A stretch of DNA of 64,000 bases. It comes from Mesorhizobium plurifarium (GTDB lineage: Bacteria > Pseudomonadota > Alphaproteobacteria > Rhizobiales > Rhizobiaceae). The stretch spans positions 62,001 through 126,000 of the forward strand of contig CCNB01000003.1 in NCBI GenBank assembly GCA_000824785.1, written 5' to 3'. A program made the position numbers and the translations under genes. The notes under the pieces were generated by a model that saw only the letters and a program-made list of their open reading frames with translations, did no database searches and was not told the origin of the DNA. Shown here piece by piece: positions 26,389 through 35,545 of this stretch. Position 1 is the first letter of the stretch, and every line of letters starts with the position of its first letter.

Positions 26389-27111
26389 CTATCTGCGCCT
26401 CCCGGGATTGGCGGTAGATGTTTCCAAGGCGTGGAAGAGCATCGCCGACAGGCCGGACATCACCAGGAACACGAATGCGATCGCGCAGTAGAACAGGAAA
26501 TAATCGCGTGTCGCGCCGGCAGCCATCTTGCCGGCGAGAACCAGCTCGGTGAAACCGATGAGGCTGACCAGCGAGCTTTCCTTCAGCACGACCAGCCACA
26601 AATTGCCGAGCCCCGGCAGCGCCAGCGGGATCATCTGCGGCAGGGTCACCAGGAAGAAGGTCTGGCGGCGGGTCAGGCCTAGCGCATGCGCCGCCTCGGC
26701 CTGGCCGCGCGGGATGGCCGCGATCGCGCCGCGAAGCACTTCCGTGCTGTAGCCGCCCTGCACGATCCCGAGCGACAGCGTCGCCGCGACGAAGCCGTTG
26801 ATCTGAAATTCGGAAGCGAGCCCCGTGAAAGTCACGGCCGAGCGCAATGCGTCCGTCGCGGTGTAGTAGATGAGGAAGATGATGAGGATGTCCGGGATGG
26901 AGCGGATGATCGTCGTGTAGGCGACGGCGACGAAGACGGCCGTGCGACGCTTCGAAAGCTTGGCCAATGCGCCGGCGAGGCCGAGCGCCAGGCCGACGAC
27001 ATAGGCGCTGATCGAGATTTCGAGGCTCAGCCAGGCGCCGCGAAGCAATTCGTCGCCCCAGCCCTTGTCGCCGAAGCCGAGCAGGGTCAGCCAAAACACC
27101 ATCGAATCCAT
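26389..27111 (-). CDS. Polar amino acid ABC permease (HisQ/HisM type)
   Basis: The 240-residue partner permease has RSIPDILIIFLIYY in the place of the usual RGTPLLVQ motif and an EAA loop QAEAAHALGLTRRQTFFLVTLPQM. The start at 27111 (MDSMVFWLTLLGFG) is chosen because the frame further upstream is not protein-like. MVFWL nine bases later is also possible. It lies 71 bases after the binding-protein gene. Confidence 0.88.
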   Translation of the reverse strand: MDSMVFWLTLLGFGDKGWGDELLRGAWLSLEISISAYVVGLALGLAGALAKLSKRRTAVFVAVAYTTIIRSIPDILIIFLIYYTATDALRSAVTFTGLASEFQINGFVAATLSLGIVQGGYSTEVLRGAIAAIPRGQAEAAHALGLTRRQTFFLVTLPQMIPLALPGLGNLWLVVLKESSLVSLIGFTELVLAGKMAAGATRDYFLFYCAIAFVFLVMSGLSAMLFHALETSTANPGRRR

Positions 27112-27182
27112 GCGGCAAGTTCCAATGACGATGGTGCCGGCCGATCGGCCGGCACCGGAGCATGATGCCGAAAAGCGGCAGG

Positions 27183-27971
27183 TCAATCGCCGTAGATGTC
27201 GAAATCGAAATAGCGCTTCGTGATCGTATCGTACTCGCCGCTGGCCTTCACGGCCTTAAGCGCCGCGTTGAGACGGTCCCTGAGCGCCGTGTCTTCCTTG
27301 CGCACGCCGCCGCCGTCTCCGTAGCCGAACATCTTCTCGTGCGGCAGGGTCACCTTGACCTCATAGGCCTGGCCTTCCGGCTTCTTCAGGAAGTCCTGGA
27401 TCTGGATGCCCGCCGCCGCCATCAGGTCGACGCGGCCGGCCTGCATGTCGGCGATCTCGTCGTCGAGCGTCGGGTAGATCTTCACGTCGGCGATGCCGTT
27501 GAACTTGTCCTGCATGTAGGTCGCCTGCAGGCTCGCATTCTGCGCCGCCACGGCCACGCCCTTGAACGTTTCGGGCTTGGTGACGTCGAATTTGCGCGTG
27601 TCGGCCTTGGCGCCGACGAGCACGTTGGGCGAGTAATAGTACTTGTCGGTGAAGTCGATGACCTCCTTGCGCTTGTCGGTGATCGACATCGAGCTCCAGA
27701 TCACGTCGAACTTCTTGTCGAGCAGCGCGGGGATGATGCCGTCCCAGGCGATATCGACGATCTCGCATTTCGCCTTCATCTCGGTGCACACGGCATTCAT
27801 CAGGTCGATCTCCCAACCCTGCCACTTGCCGCTGGCGTCCTTGACCGAGAAGGGCGCGTATGGCTCGGCCGCGACGCCGAAGCGGATGACGTCGTCGGCG
27901 GCTGCCGAGGGAGCGCTGGCGGCGCCAAGGGCCGCCGCGATCAGCGATGCGATCAGTGCAAGCTTCTTCAT
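27183..27971 (-). CDS. Polar amino acid ABC solute-binding protein
   Basis: The 262-residue periplasmic protein of the HisJ/ArgT family has a signal peptide MKKLALIASLIAAALGAASA with cleavage probably after the AAA at about residue 25. The mature part has FGVAAEPYAPFSVKDASGKW and GWEIDLMNAVC, the usual start of the ligand lobe. A good ribosome site (GGGGA, seven bases) supports the start. It is the first gene of the seven-gene transporter run read leftwards to 21534. Ligand likely a polar or basic amino acid. Confidence 0.9.
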   Translation of the reverse strand: MKKLALIASLIAAALGAASAPSAAADDVIRFGVAAEPYAPFSVKDASGKWQGWEIDLMNAVCTEMKAKCEIVDIAWDGIIPALLDKKFDVIWSSMSITDKRKEVIDFTDKYYYSPNVLVGAKADTRKFDVTKPETFKGVAVAAQNASLQATYMQDKFNGIADVKIYPTLDDEIADMQAGRVDLMAAAGIQIQDFLKKPEGQAYEVKVTLPHEKMFGYGDGGGVRKEDTALRDRLNAALKAVKASGEYDTITKRYFDFDIYGD

Positions 27972-28344
27972 AGTTATTCCCCTTTTTGTTTGTGCTGAAT
28001 TATCTTTTCGCGCTGATGATTTTTCAGCCGATGTCCGAAAACGCTAACAGGTCAAATCAAGCCGATCTAATGCCCTCCGCGGCGCGGTTCATCACCAATA
28101 GTTATGACAGCCGCAAGGCTTTGGATGGTGCAGTCGGGCTCGTGCTGCGGTGGGCAAAATGCATCGTCCGTCGGGCCAGGTCGCTGTGCCTGAACCGCCA
28201 TGCCGACCCGGGCTATGAGTTTTCCCCGTTAGCCTCAACCCGAAGGCAATAGGCTCGGCACTGTCCGCCAAATCCCGCTTGTGCCATCGTCGATCCAGTC
28301 CTTGGATGCTGATAGCGAGGTCTCGTGCGACTTGAGTTTGCCGA
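27972..28344. other. Divergent intergenic region without a gene
   Basis: 373 bases separate the binding-protein gene (leftwards) from the amidase gene (rightwards). The part next to 27972 is AT-rich (27985-28030) and should hold the transporter promoter. I saw no clear -35/-10 pair, operator or RNA structure here. Confidence 0.6.
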
Positions 28345-29670
28345 ATGAAAACCGATCCCTGCGGGTCCATCGAGGCGCTGGATGAAGAAATCGCTTCCGG
28401 CCTCTCGCCGGTAAGGATCGTGGAGACCTGTCTCGAGCGGATCCACGCGCTGAACGGAGAGATCAGGGCGATGATCTTCGTGAGCGAAGCCGAAGCCCTT
28501 GATGCCGCGCTTCAGGCAGAGCGCGAAATCCGATCGGGCCGCAGGCGCGGTTCGCTGCACGGTGTGCCCATCGCGATCAAAGACATTATCGATGTGAAGA
28601 ACTGGCCGACGACCGGCGGGTCCCGATTGTTCGGCAACCAGGTCGCGCAAGATACGGCAGCCTGTATCGCCAACCTTCAGCGGGCGGGCGCGATCATCAT
28701 CGGCAAGACCAACCTGCACGAGCTCTGTGCCGGCGGGCATGACAACCCGTGGTTCGGCAAGGTCGCCAATCCGCTGGATGGAAGCCGTGGAACGGGCGGC
28801 ACCAGCAGCGGATCGGCGGCTGCGGTTGCAGCAGGTTTCTGCGCAGCGGCGATCGGCACTGACACCGGCGGCTCAAACCGTTCCCCGGCCGCCGCAACGG
28901 GATTGTTTGGCTTCAAGCCCAGCAACGGCCTGATCGATACGAAGGGCGTGATGGGCATCGCGCCTTCGCTGGATTGCGTCGGCGTGCTGGCGCGCTCGAC
29001 ACGGGATGTTCGCCTGGTGACCGAGGCTATGGCCGGAAAACCGCTCGGCGCGCAGGGCGGGGCAAGCGCATCGAGAACCGGGTTGACCATAGGCATCTGC
29101 CCGGAGCTGACCGGCGCTCCTGTCGACGGCGCTGTCGAAACCGCATTGGCCGCGCTGCTCGATCAGCCGATGGTTCGCACGGTGGAAATCGCCTTCGACG
29201 GCAGGGAGGAGTTCGTCTCTGCGGGTCTGACGATCCTGCAATACGAATTTGCGCAGATCTACCGGGAGTCGATCGAGAAGAACCCGGATCTGGTCGGCGA
29301 CGCGGTTCGCACCTTCCTGCGGGACGGCACCGGCATCGGCGCGGACGCCTACGACAGGGCCATCGCGATCCGAGCGGAAGCGCGCGCACGGTTCATGGCA
29401 AGGATGGCAGACCTGGATGCGCTGGCCGTCCCGACTGCTCCGGGTGCGGCGCCCCGGCTGTCGGACGAGCTCACGCTGGTGAACGGGGAAATGGTGTCGT
29501 GGGGGATGGCCGGCGGCCGATTCCGCCGTTGGGCGAATATGCTCGGCATGCCTGCCTTGGCCGTCCCCCTGGGCGTGCCGGACGGCCTGCCGGTATCGGT
29601 GCAGCTTGCCGCTCTTCCAGGCCGCGATGCAGCCTTGCTCGACCTTGCCGAAACCCTTGTTGGCGGCTGA
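28345..29670 (+). CDS. Amidase-signature family hydrolase (GatA-like)
   Basis: The 441-residue enzyme of the amidase signature family has the Ser-cisSer-Lys triad in place: Lys in GVPIAIKDIIDV (about residue 79), serine in GTGGTSSGSAAAVAAGF, and the nucleophile in GTDTGGSNRSPAA. It cleaves amides or ureas. The glutaminyl-tRNA partner genes gatB/gatC are not next to it, so a catabolic amidase is more likely than tRNA amidation. It is followed by a LysR gene and faces an amino acid importer, which suggests use of an amidated amino acid or peptide-like compound. Confidence 0.85.
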   Translation: MKTDPCGSIEALDEEIASGLSPVRIVETCLERIHALNGEIRAMIFVSEAEALDAALQAEREIRSGRRRGSLHGVPIAIKDIIDVKNWPTTGGSRLFGNQVAQDTAACIANLQRAGAIIIGKTNLHELCAGGHDNPWFGKVANPLDGSRGTGGTSSGSAAAVAAGFCAAAIGTDTGGSNRSPAAATGLFGFKPSNGLIDTKGVMGIAPSLDCVGVLARSTRDVRLVTEAMAGKPLGAQGGASASRTGLTIGICPELTGAPVDGAVETALAALLDQPMVRTVEIAFDGREEFVSAGLTILQYEFAQIYRESIEKNPDLVGDAVRTFLRDGTGIGADAYDRAIAIRAEARARFMARMADLDALAVPTAPGAAPRLSDELTLVNGEMVSWGMAGGRFRRWANMLGMPALAVPLGVPDGLPVSVQLAALPGRDAALLDLAETLVGG

Positions 29671-29815
29671 CGAGCATCCCAGCCTTTGCGGCGCTTCATA
29701 ACCTATAGGAATAAACTTCATTCGTTTGGCTATTGGAACACCCGGCGTGGCCCGTTAACATCGCCCGGCCGCGACTTGCTTCGACGGCGCAGCGATTTGT
29801 CGGCGGGCAGGGTCC

Positions 29816-30793
29816 ATGAAGTTCAGTGAAAAGGACACGATCGCGAAAGACGCGGAGTTCACGCCCCGCGAGATCGAGATCTTCGCGTCCGTGATGCTGC
29901 ACGGGACGACGACGAAGGCGGCCGACGCGCTGGACATCACGCAGCCCGCCGTCAGCAAGATGCTGCAGCAGCTCACCGAGAAAGCGGAATTCCAGCTGTT
30001 CAGGAAAAGCCGGCAGCGGCTGATCCCGACTCCCGAAGCGCACATGCTCTATGCCGAGGTGCAGCGGGTCTTCGAATCCGCGCGCGGCATCTCGCGCGCC
30101 GCACGGGAAATCCGCGAGCTGCGCAGCGGCAGGCTGAACATCTGCGCGCTGCCGGCTTTCGGCTCCACGCTGCTGCCGTCCATCATAACCAGCTTCTCGA
30201 GCCAGCATCCGTCCGTGTCCATCTCGCTCGACATCCGCAGCTCCGCGACGGTGGTGCAGCGGGCAAGCCGCAACCAACTCGACATTGGCATCGGGGTGAC
30301 CGCGTCGGACGAGAATCCTTCTATCGTCAGGCGCGCGCTGACCGCGACACCGCCCGTATGCGTCATGCCGGTGGGTCATCGTCTGTCTGAGCTCGATGTC
30401 ATCCAGGCCGACGATCTCGACGGCCTCGATTTCATCTCGATGGGCTCGGCCGATCCGATGCGGCGCCAGCTCGACGCACTTTGCGAGGAACGCGGTGTCA
30501 AGCGTGTGCTGAAGGTGGAGGCGAGCCTCTCCAGCGCCTGCATCGCGCTGGTGGCGGCGGGGGCGGGCGTGACGGTCGTGGACCGACTTTCCGCGTGGCT
30601 CGCGCGCGATTTGCCGATCGAGATCAGGGACTTCCGACCGCATCTCGATCTCAATCTCAGCGTCTACCGTCCATGGGGCGTTATCGCCTCGACCGCGGCG
30701 GACGCCTTCACCGAGCACCTCATCCAGACCACGCGCAGCTTCATGAACAGCGTGGACGCCGGGATAAGCGCCTTGAGGGCGAAGCAGGGTTAG
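29816..30793 (+). CDS. LysR-family transcriptional regulator
   Basis: The 325-residue regulator has an N-terminal winged helix from about residue 15 to 75 (EIEIFASVMLHGTTTKAADA, then DITQPAVSKMLQQLTEKAEF), followed by the effector domain beginning LRSGRLNICALPAFGSTLLP. Such regulators act as tetramers on a neighbouring promoter. Candidate targets are the amidase upstream and the divergent operons at 32946-33379. It ends three bases from the convergent aminotransferase gene. Confidence 0.88.
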   Translation: MKFSEKDTIAKDAEFTPREIEIFASVMLHGTTTKAADALDITQPAVSKMLQQLTEKAEFQLFRKSRQRLIPTPEAHMLYAEVQRVFESARGISRAAREIRELRSGRLNICALPAFGSTLLPSIITSFSSQHPSVSISLDIRSSATVVQRASRNQLDIGIGVTASDENPSIVRRALTATPPVCVMPVGHRLSELDVIQADDLDGLDFISMGSADPMRRQLDALCEERGVKRVLKVEASLSSACIALVAAGAGVTVVDRLSAWLARDLPIEIRDFRPHLDLNLSVYRPWGVIASTAADAFTEHLIQTTRSFMNSVDAGISALRAKQG

Positions 30794-30796
30794 GCG

Positions 30797-31939
30797 CTAG
30801 CGGAGCGGCAGGCTTAGGAACAGGCGGTCGATATCGGCTTCATCATTGTAGACGTGCGGCGACACGCGCATCTTGGTGCCGCGGAGCGTGACGTGCACAT
30901 TGGCGCGCTTCAATTCCTGCGCCGCATTCGGTGACAGGCGATCGCCGGTATCGAGGATCGAGATATGCGGCGTCGGGAAGCGCGGCCGCACGGCCGGCAG
31001 GCCGCGATTTTCCGCCTCGGCCCAGACAAGCTCGTTGAGGTGACGAAGGCGCTCGAACACCCGGTCGACGGTCCAATCGCGGATGAGCGTCATGGCGGCG
31101 ATCGCCATCGGCAGAACCGCGAAGTCGGAGCGCTCGCCCATGTCGAACCGGCGCGCGCCCGGCAGGAACTCCGCCACCGTAACGTTGTAGAAGTCGGACC
31201 GGTCGCCCCCCAGGCGGTTCCATGAATGATGCTCCAGCGTGCGGCCCTCCTCGTGCCAGCGCGGATCGGCGTAGAGGAAGGCCAGGCGATAGGGGCCGAG
31301 CAGGAATTTATAGGTGGCAAAGGCCAGGAAATCCGGCCGCACGCGACGCACGTCGAAGGGCACCGCGCCCACCCACTGGGTGCCGTCGACGACAAGCGCC
31401 GCGCCTGCCGCCCGTGCGGCTTCCGCCACGGCCTCGAGGTCGATGGCCATTCCTTCGAACCAGTGGACGAGAGTGCCGGCAACGACCGCGACGGGACGGA
31501 TGGAGCTGCGGATTGCCGATACGATCGCGCCGGTCCAGTCGCCGTCGGCCGGTTGCGCAACGATGTCGACATGGGCGCCCGAGCGCTGCGCCAGATCGTA
31601 CCAGACATACCGGTGCGAGGTGTGCTCGTTCTCCATGAGAAGGATCGCCGAACCCGCCGGAACCGCCACGTTGGCGGCCGCGATCGCCATGCCGTAGCTG
31701 GTGGCGGCGACGATGGCGATGTCGTCGGTGGCGGCGCCGATCATCGAGGCGGCGAGCTGCCGCGCCTGCTCCACCTCGTCGTAATAGGATGCGATGGTCA
31801 TCTTCCAGGGCTCGGCCTTCACCCTCACGCCGGCCTCTCCGGCCGCGGCCGCGGCATTCGGGATCGGGGACATGTAGGCGGCGTCGAGATAGGCCGTCTC
31901 GCGGGGTATGGAAAAGAGATCGCGCTGGCAGCTCAACAT
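30797..31939 (-). CDS. Class V PLP aminotransferase/lyase-like enzyme
   Basis: The 380-residue fold-type I PLP enzyme related to cysteine desulfurase and isopenicillin N epimerase has cofactor residues that can be placed: D185 in ALVVDGTQWVGA and the Schiff-base K211 in DFLAFATYKFLLGPYR. The substrate pocket is not of NifS type (no conserved catalytic Cys loop seen), so desulfuration is unlikely. It begins four bases after the end of the ornithine cyclodeaminase-like gene, so the two share a transcript. It may be a racemase, lyase or transaminase on an amino acid. Confidence 0.83.
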   Translation of the reverse strand: MLSCQRDLFSIPRETAYLDAAYMSPIPNAAAAAGEAGVRVKAEPWKMTIASYYDEVEQARQLAASMIGAATDDIAIVAATSYGMAIAAANVAVPAGSAILLMENEHTSHRYVWYDLAQRSGAHVDIVAQPADGDWTGAIVSAIRSSIRPVAVVAGTLVHWFEGMAIDLEAVAEAARAAGAALVVDGTQWVGAVPFDVRRVRPDFLAFATYKFLLGPYRLAFLYADPRWHEEGRTLEHHSWNRLGGDRSDFYNVTVAEFLPGARRFDMGERSDFAVLPMAIAAMTLIRDWTVDRVFERLRHLNELVWAEAENRGLPAVRPRFPTPHISILDTGDRLSPNAAQELKRANVHVTLRGTKMRVSPHVYNDEADIDRLFLSLPLR

Positions 31940-31943
31940 GGCG

Positions 31944-32945
31944 TCACAACCTGAAATCGATCGAAGTGCCCAGTCCCGCGTCGCGGGCGCGGGCATAGAC
32001 AAGATTGGCGAGCTCGATGTCTTGGGCGGGAACGCCGAGGGACCGATAGAGGGTGATGTCGACATCGCCGGCGCGGCCGGGCTTCGCGCCCGCCAGCACC
32101 TCGCCGATCTCGCCGCGAACATGGTCGCGGCCGATCTCGCCTCTCTCGATCGCCTCGATCAGCTCGCCCGCGGCCGCAAGTGCCATGGGCAGGTAATCGA
32201 CCCAAATCTTCGATCTGCGCACGCATTCGAGGTCAATCTCGCGACATGAGGCGACGCTCGCGCCGACCGCGTTGACATGGACCCCGGGCGGTAGCCATTT
32301 GCCGAACAGCACCGGCTGCTCGGACGATGTCGTCGTGCAGATGATGTCGGCCCCGCGAACGGCTTCGGCGGCGTCGGGATGCGCACCAGCTCCGAAGCCG
32401 GCGGTCGACAGGCTCTCCGCGAAGCGCTGCGCCTTGGCGGGGTCGCGGCCCCAGACATGGACCGCCCGGATCGGCCGCACCTGTGAAATGGCCTCGACAT
32501 GCCGGCGGGCCTGCTCGCCATAGCCGAAGACGGTCAGCGTGGAGCTGTCCGGGCGCGATAGCGCTTTTGTCGCGACCGCGCTGGCCGCCGCAGTCCGCCA
32601 CGCCGTCAGCTCTCCGCCGTCGATCAGGGCCACGGGCCGCCCGTGATCCTTGTCGAACAGGAAGACACCGCCGCGATGGGAGCCAAGCCCATGCGCGAAA
32701 TTGCCGGGAAACACCGACAGCACCTTCGCGCCGAACAGCGGCCGGTCGTCCAGTGCCGCATACATCAGCGATAGGCAGCTGCCGACCGCCCCCGGCAGGT
32801 CCAGCGTGCGCCTGATCTGCTGGCGTGCCGTGCCGTTTGAGGTCTTGAGCAGCGCCGCCTCGGTCGCTTCAAGCGCCAGGGGAAGCGTCAAGGCCTGCCG
32901 GATCGCGTTCTTGTCGATCAATAGGAATTCGCTTTCGGCATTCAC
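31944..32945 (-). CDS. Ornithine cyclodeaminase/mu-crystallin family protein
   Basis: The 333-residue NAD(P)-dependent enzyme has K in FGAKVLSVFPGN, R in GGELTAWRTAAASAVATK, the Rossmann site LTVFGYGEQARRHVEAI, and D in SLGVPAQDIELANLVY. These match the Lys, Arg and Asp used by ornithine cyclodeaminases and by ketimine reductases. Members either deaminate and cyclise a diamino acid or reduce a cyclic imine. Given FAD oxidase and RidA on the divergent side, imine chemistry is likely. It begins the minus-strand half of a divergent pair. Confidence 0.87.
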   Translation of the reverse strand: MNAESEFLLIDKNAIRQALTLPLALEATEAALLKTSNGTARQQIRRTLDLPGAVGSCLSLMYAALDDRPLFGAKVLSVFPGNFAHGLGSHRGGVFLFDKDHGRPVALIDGGELTAWRTAAASAVATKALSRPDSSTLTVFGYGEQARRHVEAISQVRPIRAVHVWGRDPAKAQRFAESLSTAGFGAGAHPDAAEAVRGADIICTTTSSEQPVLFGKWLPPGVHVNAVGASVASCREIDLECVRRSKIWVDYLPMALAAAGELIEAIERGEIGRDHVRGEIGEVLAGAKPGRAGDVDITLYRSLGVPAQDIELANLVYARARDAGLGTSIDFRL

Positions 32946-33379
32946 CTTGCGGTCTCTTCCATTGCAAAACCTTTGGGCGCCTGGGCGTGCGCCCGGCTCG
33001 CCAAGCCTAACACTGCCATCCCGAGCTCCTGCTTACGACTTTCATAACTTCGCGCGGGAAGTTGCCCATGCCGGATCATGCGCGACGGATCGCGGCACGC
33101 GCCGGTTCATAACTTTTGGCCATCAACGGCAGCGGCCAGTTCAATTGACCGTGATTGCCCGCCCGTTGCACTGTTTTTCAGCAAACTCGAATGCTCTTCC
33201 GGAATATCTGTGGCAAATCATCTGGCGATGTAGAAAATATAGTCTATTTAGTCGACAGTATCTCAATGAAATACGTGCCATATTTCGATTGATTGGCTGT
33301 CGGGATGAAATGAAATTTCTGGCCAATATTAAAACAAAGGATTGGCGAGAAGAGTAACGGATTGTTGGAGGTTATTCTT
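32946..33379. other. AT-rich divergent control region
   Basis: 434 bases lie between the cyclodeaminase-like gene (leftwards) and the FAD oxidase gene (rightwards). Bases 33170-33360 are much richer in A+T than anything nearby and contain no convincing gene. This is the likely promoter and regulator-binding region for both operons. No clear LysR box (T-N11-A palindrome) could be fixed by eye. Confidence 0.6.
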
Positions 33380-34513
33380 ATGCGCGTCGTGGTTATCGGT
33401 TCCGGCATCGTCGGCAGCTCCGCCGCTTATGAATGCGCCAAGGCGGGAGCAAGTGTCGTCGTGCTCGAGGCCGGCAGGATAGCGGGAGGCACATCAGCGG
33501 TAAGCTTCGCCTGGACGAATGCGACGACCAAGCGGCCGCGGCCCTATTTCGATCTCAACGTTGCGGGCATGCGCGCTCATCTAGAGCTGAAGCGCGACTT
33601 CGGCGCCGCGCCCTGGTTCACGCAAACCGGCAGTTTCGATTGGCGGACCGTGCCGGAGTCGATGGACGACTATTTCGAGAATTTTCGGCAGATGAAGGAA
33701 TGGGGCTACGGCGTCGAGTGGATCGACAGGAAACTGGTTGCCGAGATGGAGCCCGATATCGACATCCGGGCCATTGGCGATTGTCCGGTCTCCTATTATC
33801 CGGAGGAGGGCTGGATCGATCCGGTCCTCTATTCTGCTTGGCTTTTGCGGGCGGCGAGAGAGCGCTGGGGCGCGCAGGTGAAGGTCAGTGCGCGCGTGAC
33901 CGAGATCGAAACCGAAGGCGGCCGCGTCCGTGCGGCGCGCACCGCGGATGGCGAGCGCTACGCTGCCGATGCCGTCATCAACTGCACCGGCGGCTGGTCG
34001 AGCCAAAGGCTAGGCGATGCCCAAGGCATCCCGCTGTCCTCGACGATCGGCGTTCTCGCCTTCACCCCGCCGGTGGCGCTGACGCTGCGCAGCCAGTTAC
34101 ATGCCGACGATCTGGATATACGGCCCGACGGCGCCGGCCGCATCATGATCCATAAGGTTTCGGTGGACTTGACCTTCAAGAAACCGGAGACACTGAGCCC
34201 CGCCGGTGACGAGGCGGCGACGCTGCTTGAGGCGGCGAGCAAGGTCCTGCCTGCGCTCCGCTCCGCAGGCGTGGAAGCCATCCGCACCACGGTTCGGCCT
34301 TTTCCGGAGGACGGCTACACCTGCGCCGGCGCGATGCCGGACATCGTCGGTCACTATATGGCGGTGACGCATAGCGGGGTCACCATCGCGCCGCAATTGG
34401 GCAGGGTGGTCGCCGACGAGGTCGTGCGCGGCAAGGTCCATGAAGAGATGGAGACGTTCCGTCCCCAGCGCTTTTTCCAGGCGAGCGCGAAACGCGCCGG
34501 CGCGCACGCATGA
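33380..34513 (+). CDS. FAD-dependent amino acid oxidoreductase (DadA-like)
   Basis: The 377-residue DAO-family flavoprotein has the N-terminal site VVVIGSGIVGSSAAYECAKAGA, ending with FPEDGYTCAGAMPD and MAVTHSGVTIAPQLGRVVAD, the usual C-terminal FAD contacts. It would oxidise an amino or imino acid to an imine. The start at 33380 is chosen because TTGGAGG lies eight bases before it. A TTG at 33362 is in frame but contains that ribosome site. It is followed by ridA-like gene after 24 bases. Confidence 0.87.
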   Translation: MRVVVIGSGIVGSSAAYECAKAGASVVVLEAGRIAGGTSAVSFAWTNATTKRPRPYFDLNVAGMRAHLELKRDFGAAPWFTQTGSFDWRTVPESMDDYFENFRQMKEWGYGVEWIDRKLVAEMEPDIDIRAIGDCPVSYYPEEGWIDPVLYSAWLLRAARERWGAQVKVSARVTEIETEGGRVRAARTADGERYAADAVINCTGGWSSQRLGDAQGIPLSSTIGVLAFTPPVALTLRSQLHADDLDIRPDGAGRIMIHKVSVDLTFKKPETLSPAGDEAATLLEAASKVLPALRSAGVEAIRTTVRPFPEDGYTCAGAMPDIVGHYMAVTHSGVTIAPQLGRVVADEVVRGKVHEEMETFRPQRFFQASAKRAGAHA

Positions 34514-34537
34514 TCTCTCTTCGGACACAGGTTCACG

Positions 34538-34891
34538 ATGGCGAAAATTGAACGGCACCAGAAGGACGAGAAGCTCAGCCGGATCGTCGTCCACAAGGGC
34601 ACGATCTATCTTTCGGGCCTGACGGCAGACGACAGAAAAGCCGACACGGCCGGCCAGACCAGGCAGATATTGCAGAAGGCCGACGCGCTTCTAAAGAGCG
34701 TTGGCGCCGATCGGTCGCGGCTGCTGTGCGCGCAAATCTGGCTGAAGGACGTCGCGGATTTCGACGCGATGAACAAGGCTTGGGTCGTCTGGCTCGACGG
34801 CGCGGAGCCGCCGGCGCGCGCTACGGTCGGAGCAAGCTTCGCGTTGCCCGATATCCGTGTCGAAATCCAGCTTACCGCCGCAGGCTCCTAA
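34538..34891 (+). CDS. RidA-family enamine/imine deaminase
   Basis: The 117-residue YjgF/YER057c/UK114 protein has the key R94 in PPARATVGASFALPD and E109 in RVEIQLTA, matching the Arg and Glu that bind the carboxylate and water in active RidA. The N-terminal VVHKGTIYLSGLTADD is also typical. Such trimeric proteins hydrolyse reactive enamines and imines to keto acids. It follows the FAD oxidase by 24 bases, so it likely clears the imine made by that enzyme. Confidence 0.88.
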   Translation: MAKIERHQKDEKLSRIVVHKGTIYLSGLTADDRKADTAGQTRQILQKADALLKSVGADRSRLLCAQIWLKDVADFDAMNKAWVVWLDGAEPPARATVGASFALPDIRVEIQLTAAGS

Positions 34892-34959
34892 TCTCGGGCG
34901 TGCGCTGAGCCGTTCCGCAGTTGCGTCAATGTTCTGTTCTCGCTCGCCAGGTTCTAATA

Positions 34960-35313
34960 TCAAGAATCGTCGTCCGACGAACTGCTTGGCGAGCAACGCT
35001 GTTTTGTCCGCGTTGTGGTGGTCGACCCGTCATCGCTCGTGGTCGTGGTGGTTTGCGTGTCACAATTCATAGGCTGTTGAGGTTGCGCAGGACCATTCGC
35101 ATTTTTCGGCAGTTCCCTGCCCGACGTGCTGGCTTGGCGGTTCATGCAATTGTCGAAATCTGACGTTCCGGGACTGAAGCCCGCGCCCGAGCAGGCCCGT
35201 TGATAAGAGGCGCGGTTGCCCGCGGCGATCTCGTCAATGGTCTGAGACTGGCAGGCGGAAAGAACAACTGAAGCAAGTACTGCCGCTGAAAAAGCGGTTA
35301 TGCGACTGTCCAT
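34960..35313 (-). CDS. Small lipoprotein
   Basis: The 117-residue protein has a lipobox (ASVVLSAC, lipidated Cys at about residue 21), so it is probably an anchored envelope lipoprotein. After it come IDEIAAGNRASYQRACSGAG and a Cys-bearing FDNCMNRQ, then a low-complexity Thr/Ser-rich tail ending in SSSSDDDS. I do not recognise a family for the core. Confidence 0.7.
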   Translation of the reverse strand: MDSRITAFSAAVLASVVLSACQSQTIDEIAAGNRASYQRACSGAGFSPGTSDFDNCMNRQASTSGRELPKNANGPAQPQQPMNCDTQTTTTTSDDGSTTTTRTKQRCSPSSSSDDDS

Positions 35314-35545
35314 ATTTCATCCCTCTCCAATGTTGTCGGGGCTGGCAAGCTATCGCTCTTGAATTACTAAAAAACGTCTTGATCTCGTCGGAATATACCT
35401 TCGCGATCCGCAGCGTTCCAGCCATCCGAATCGATCCGTTGCACGCATCCCGTATCTCGATTAGCGGCACCGGGAGTCCTGTTCCCGCGAATTGCCTCGA
35501 GGTCGCGGCGACCGAAATGATCGGGAGGGCCCCGCTTCCGCCCGC

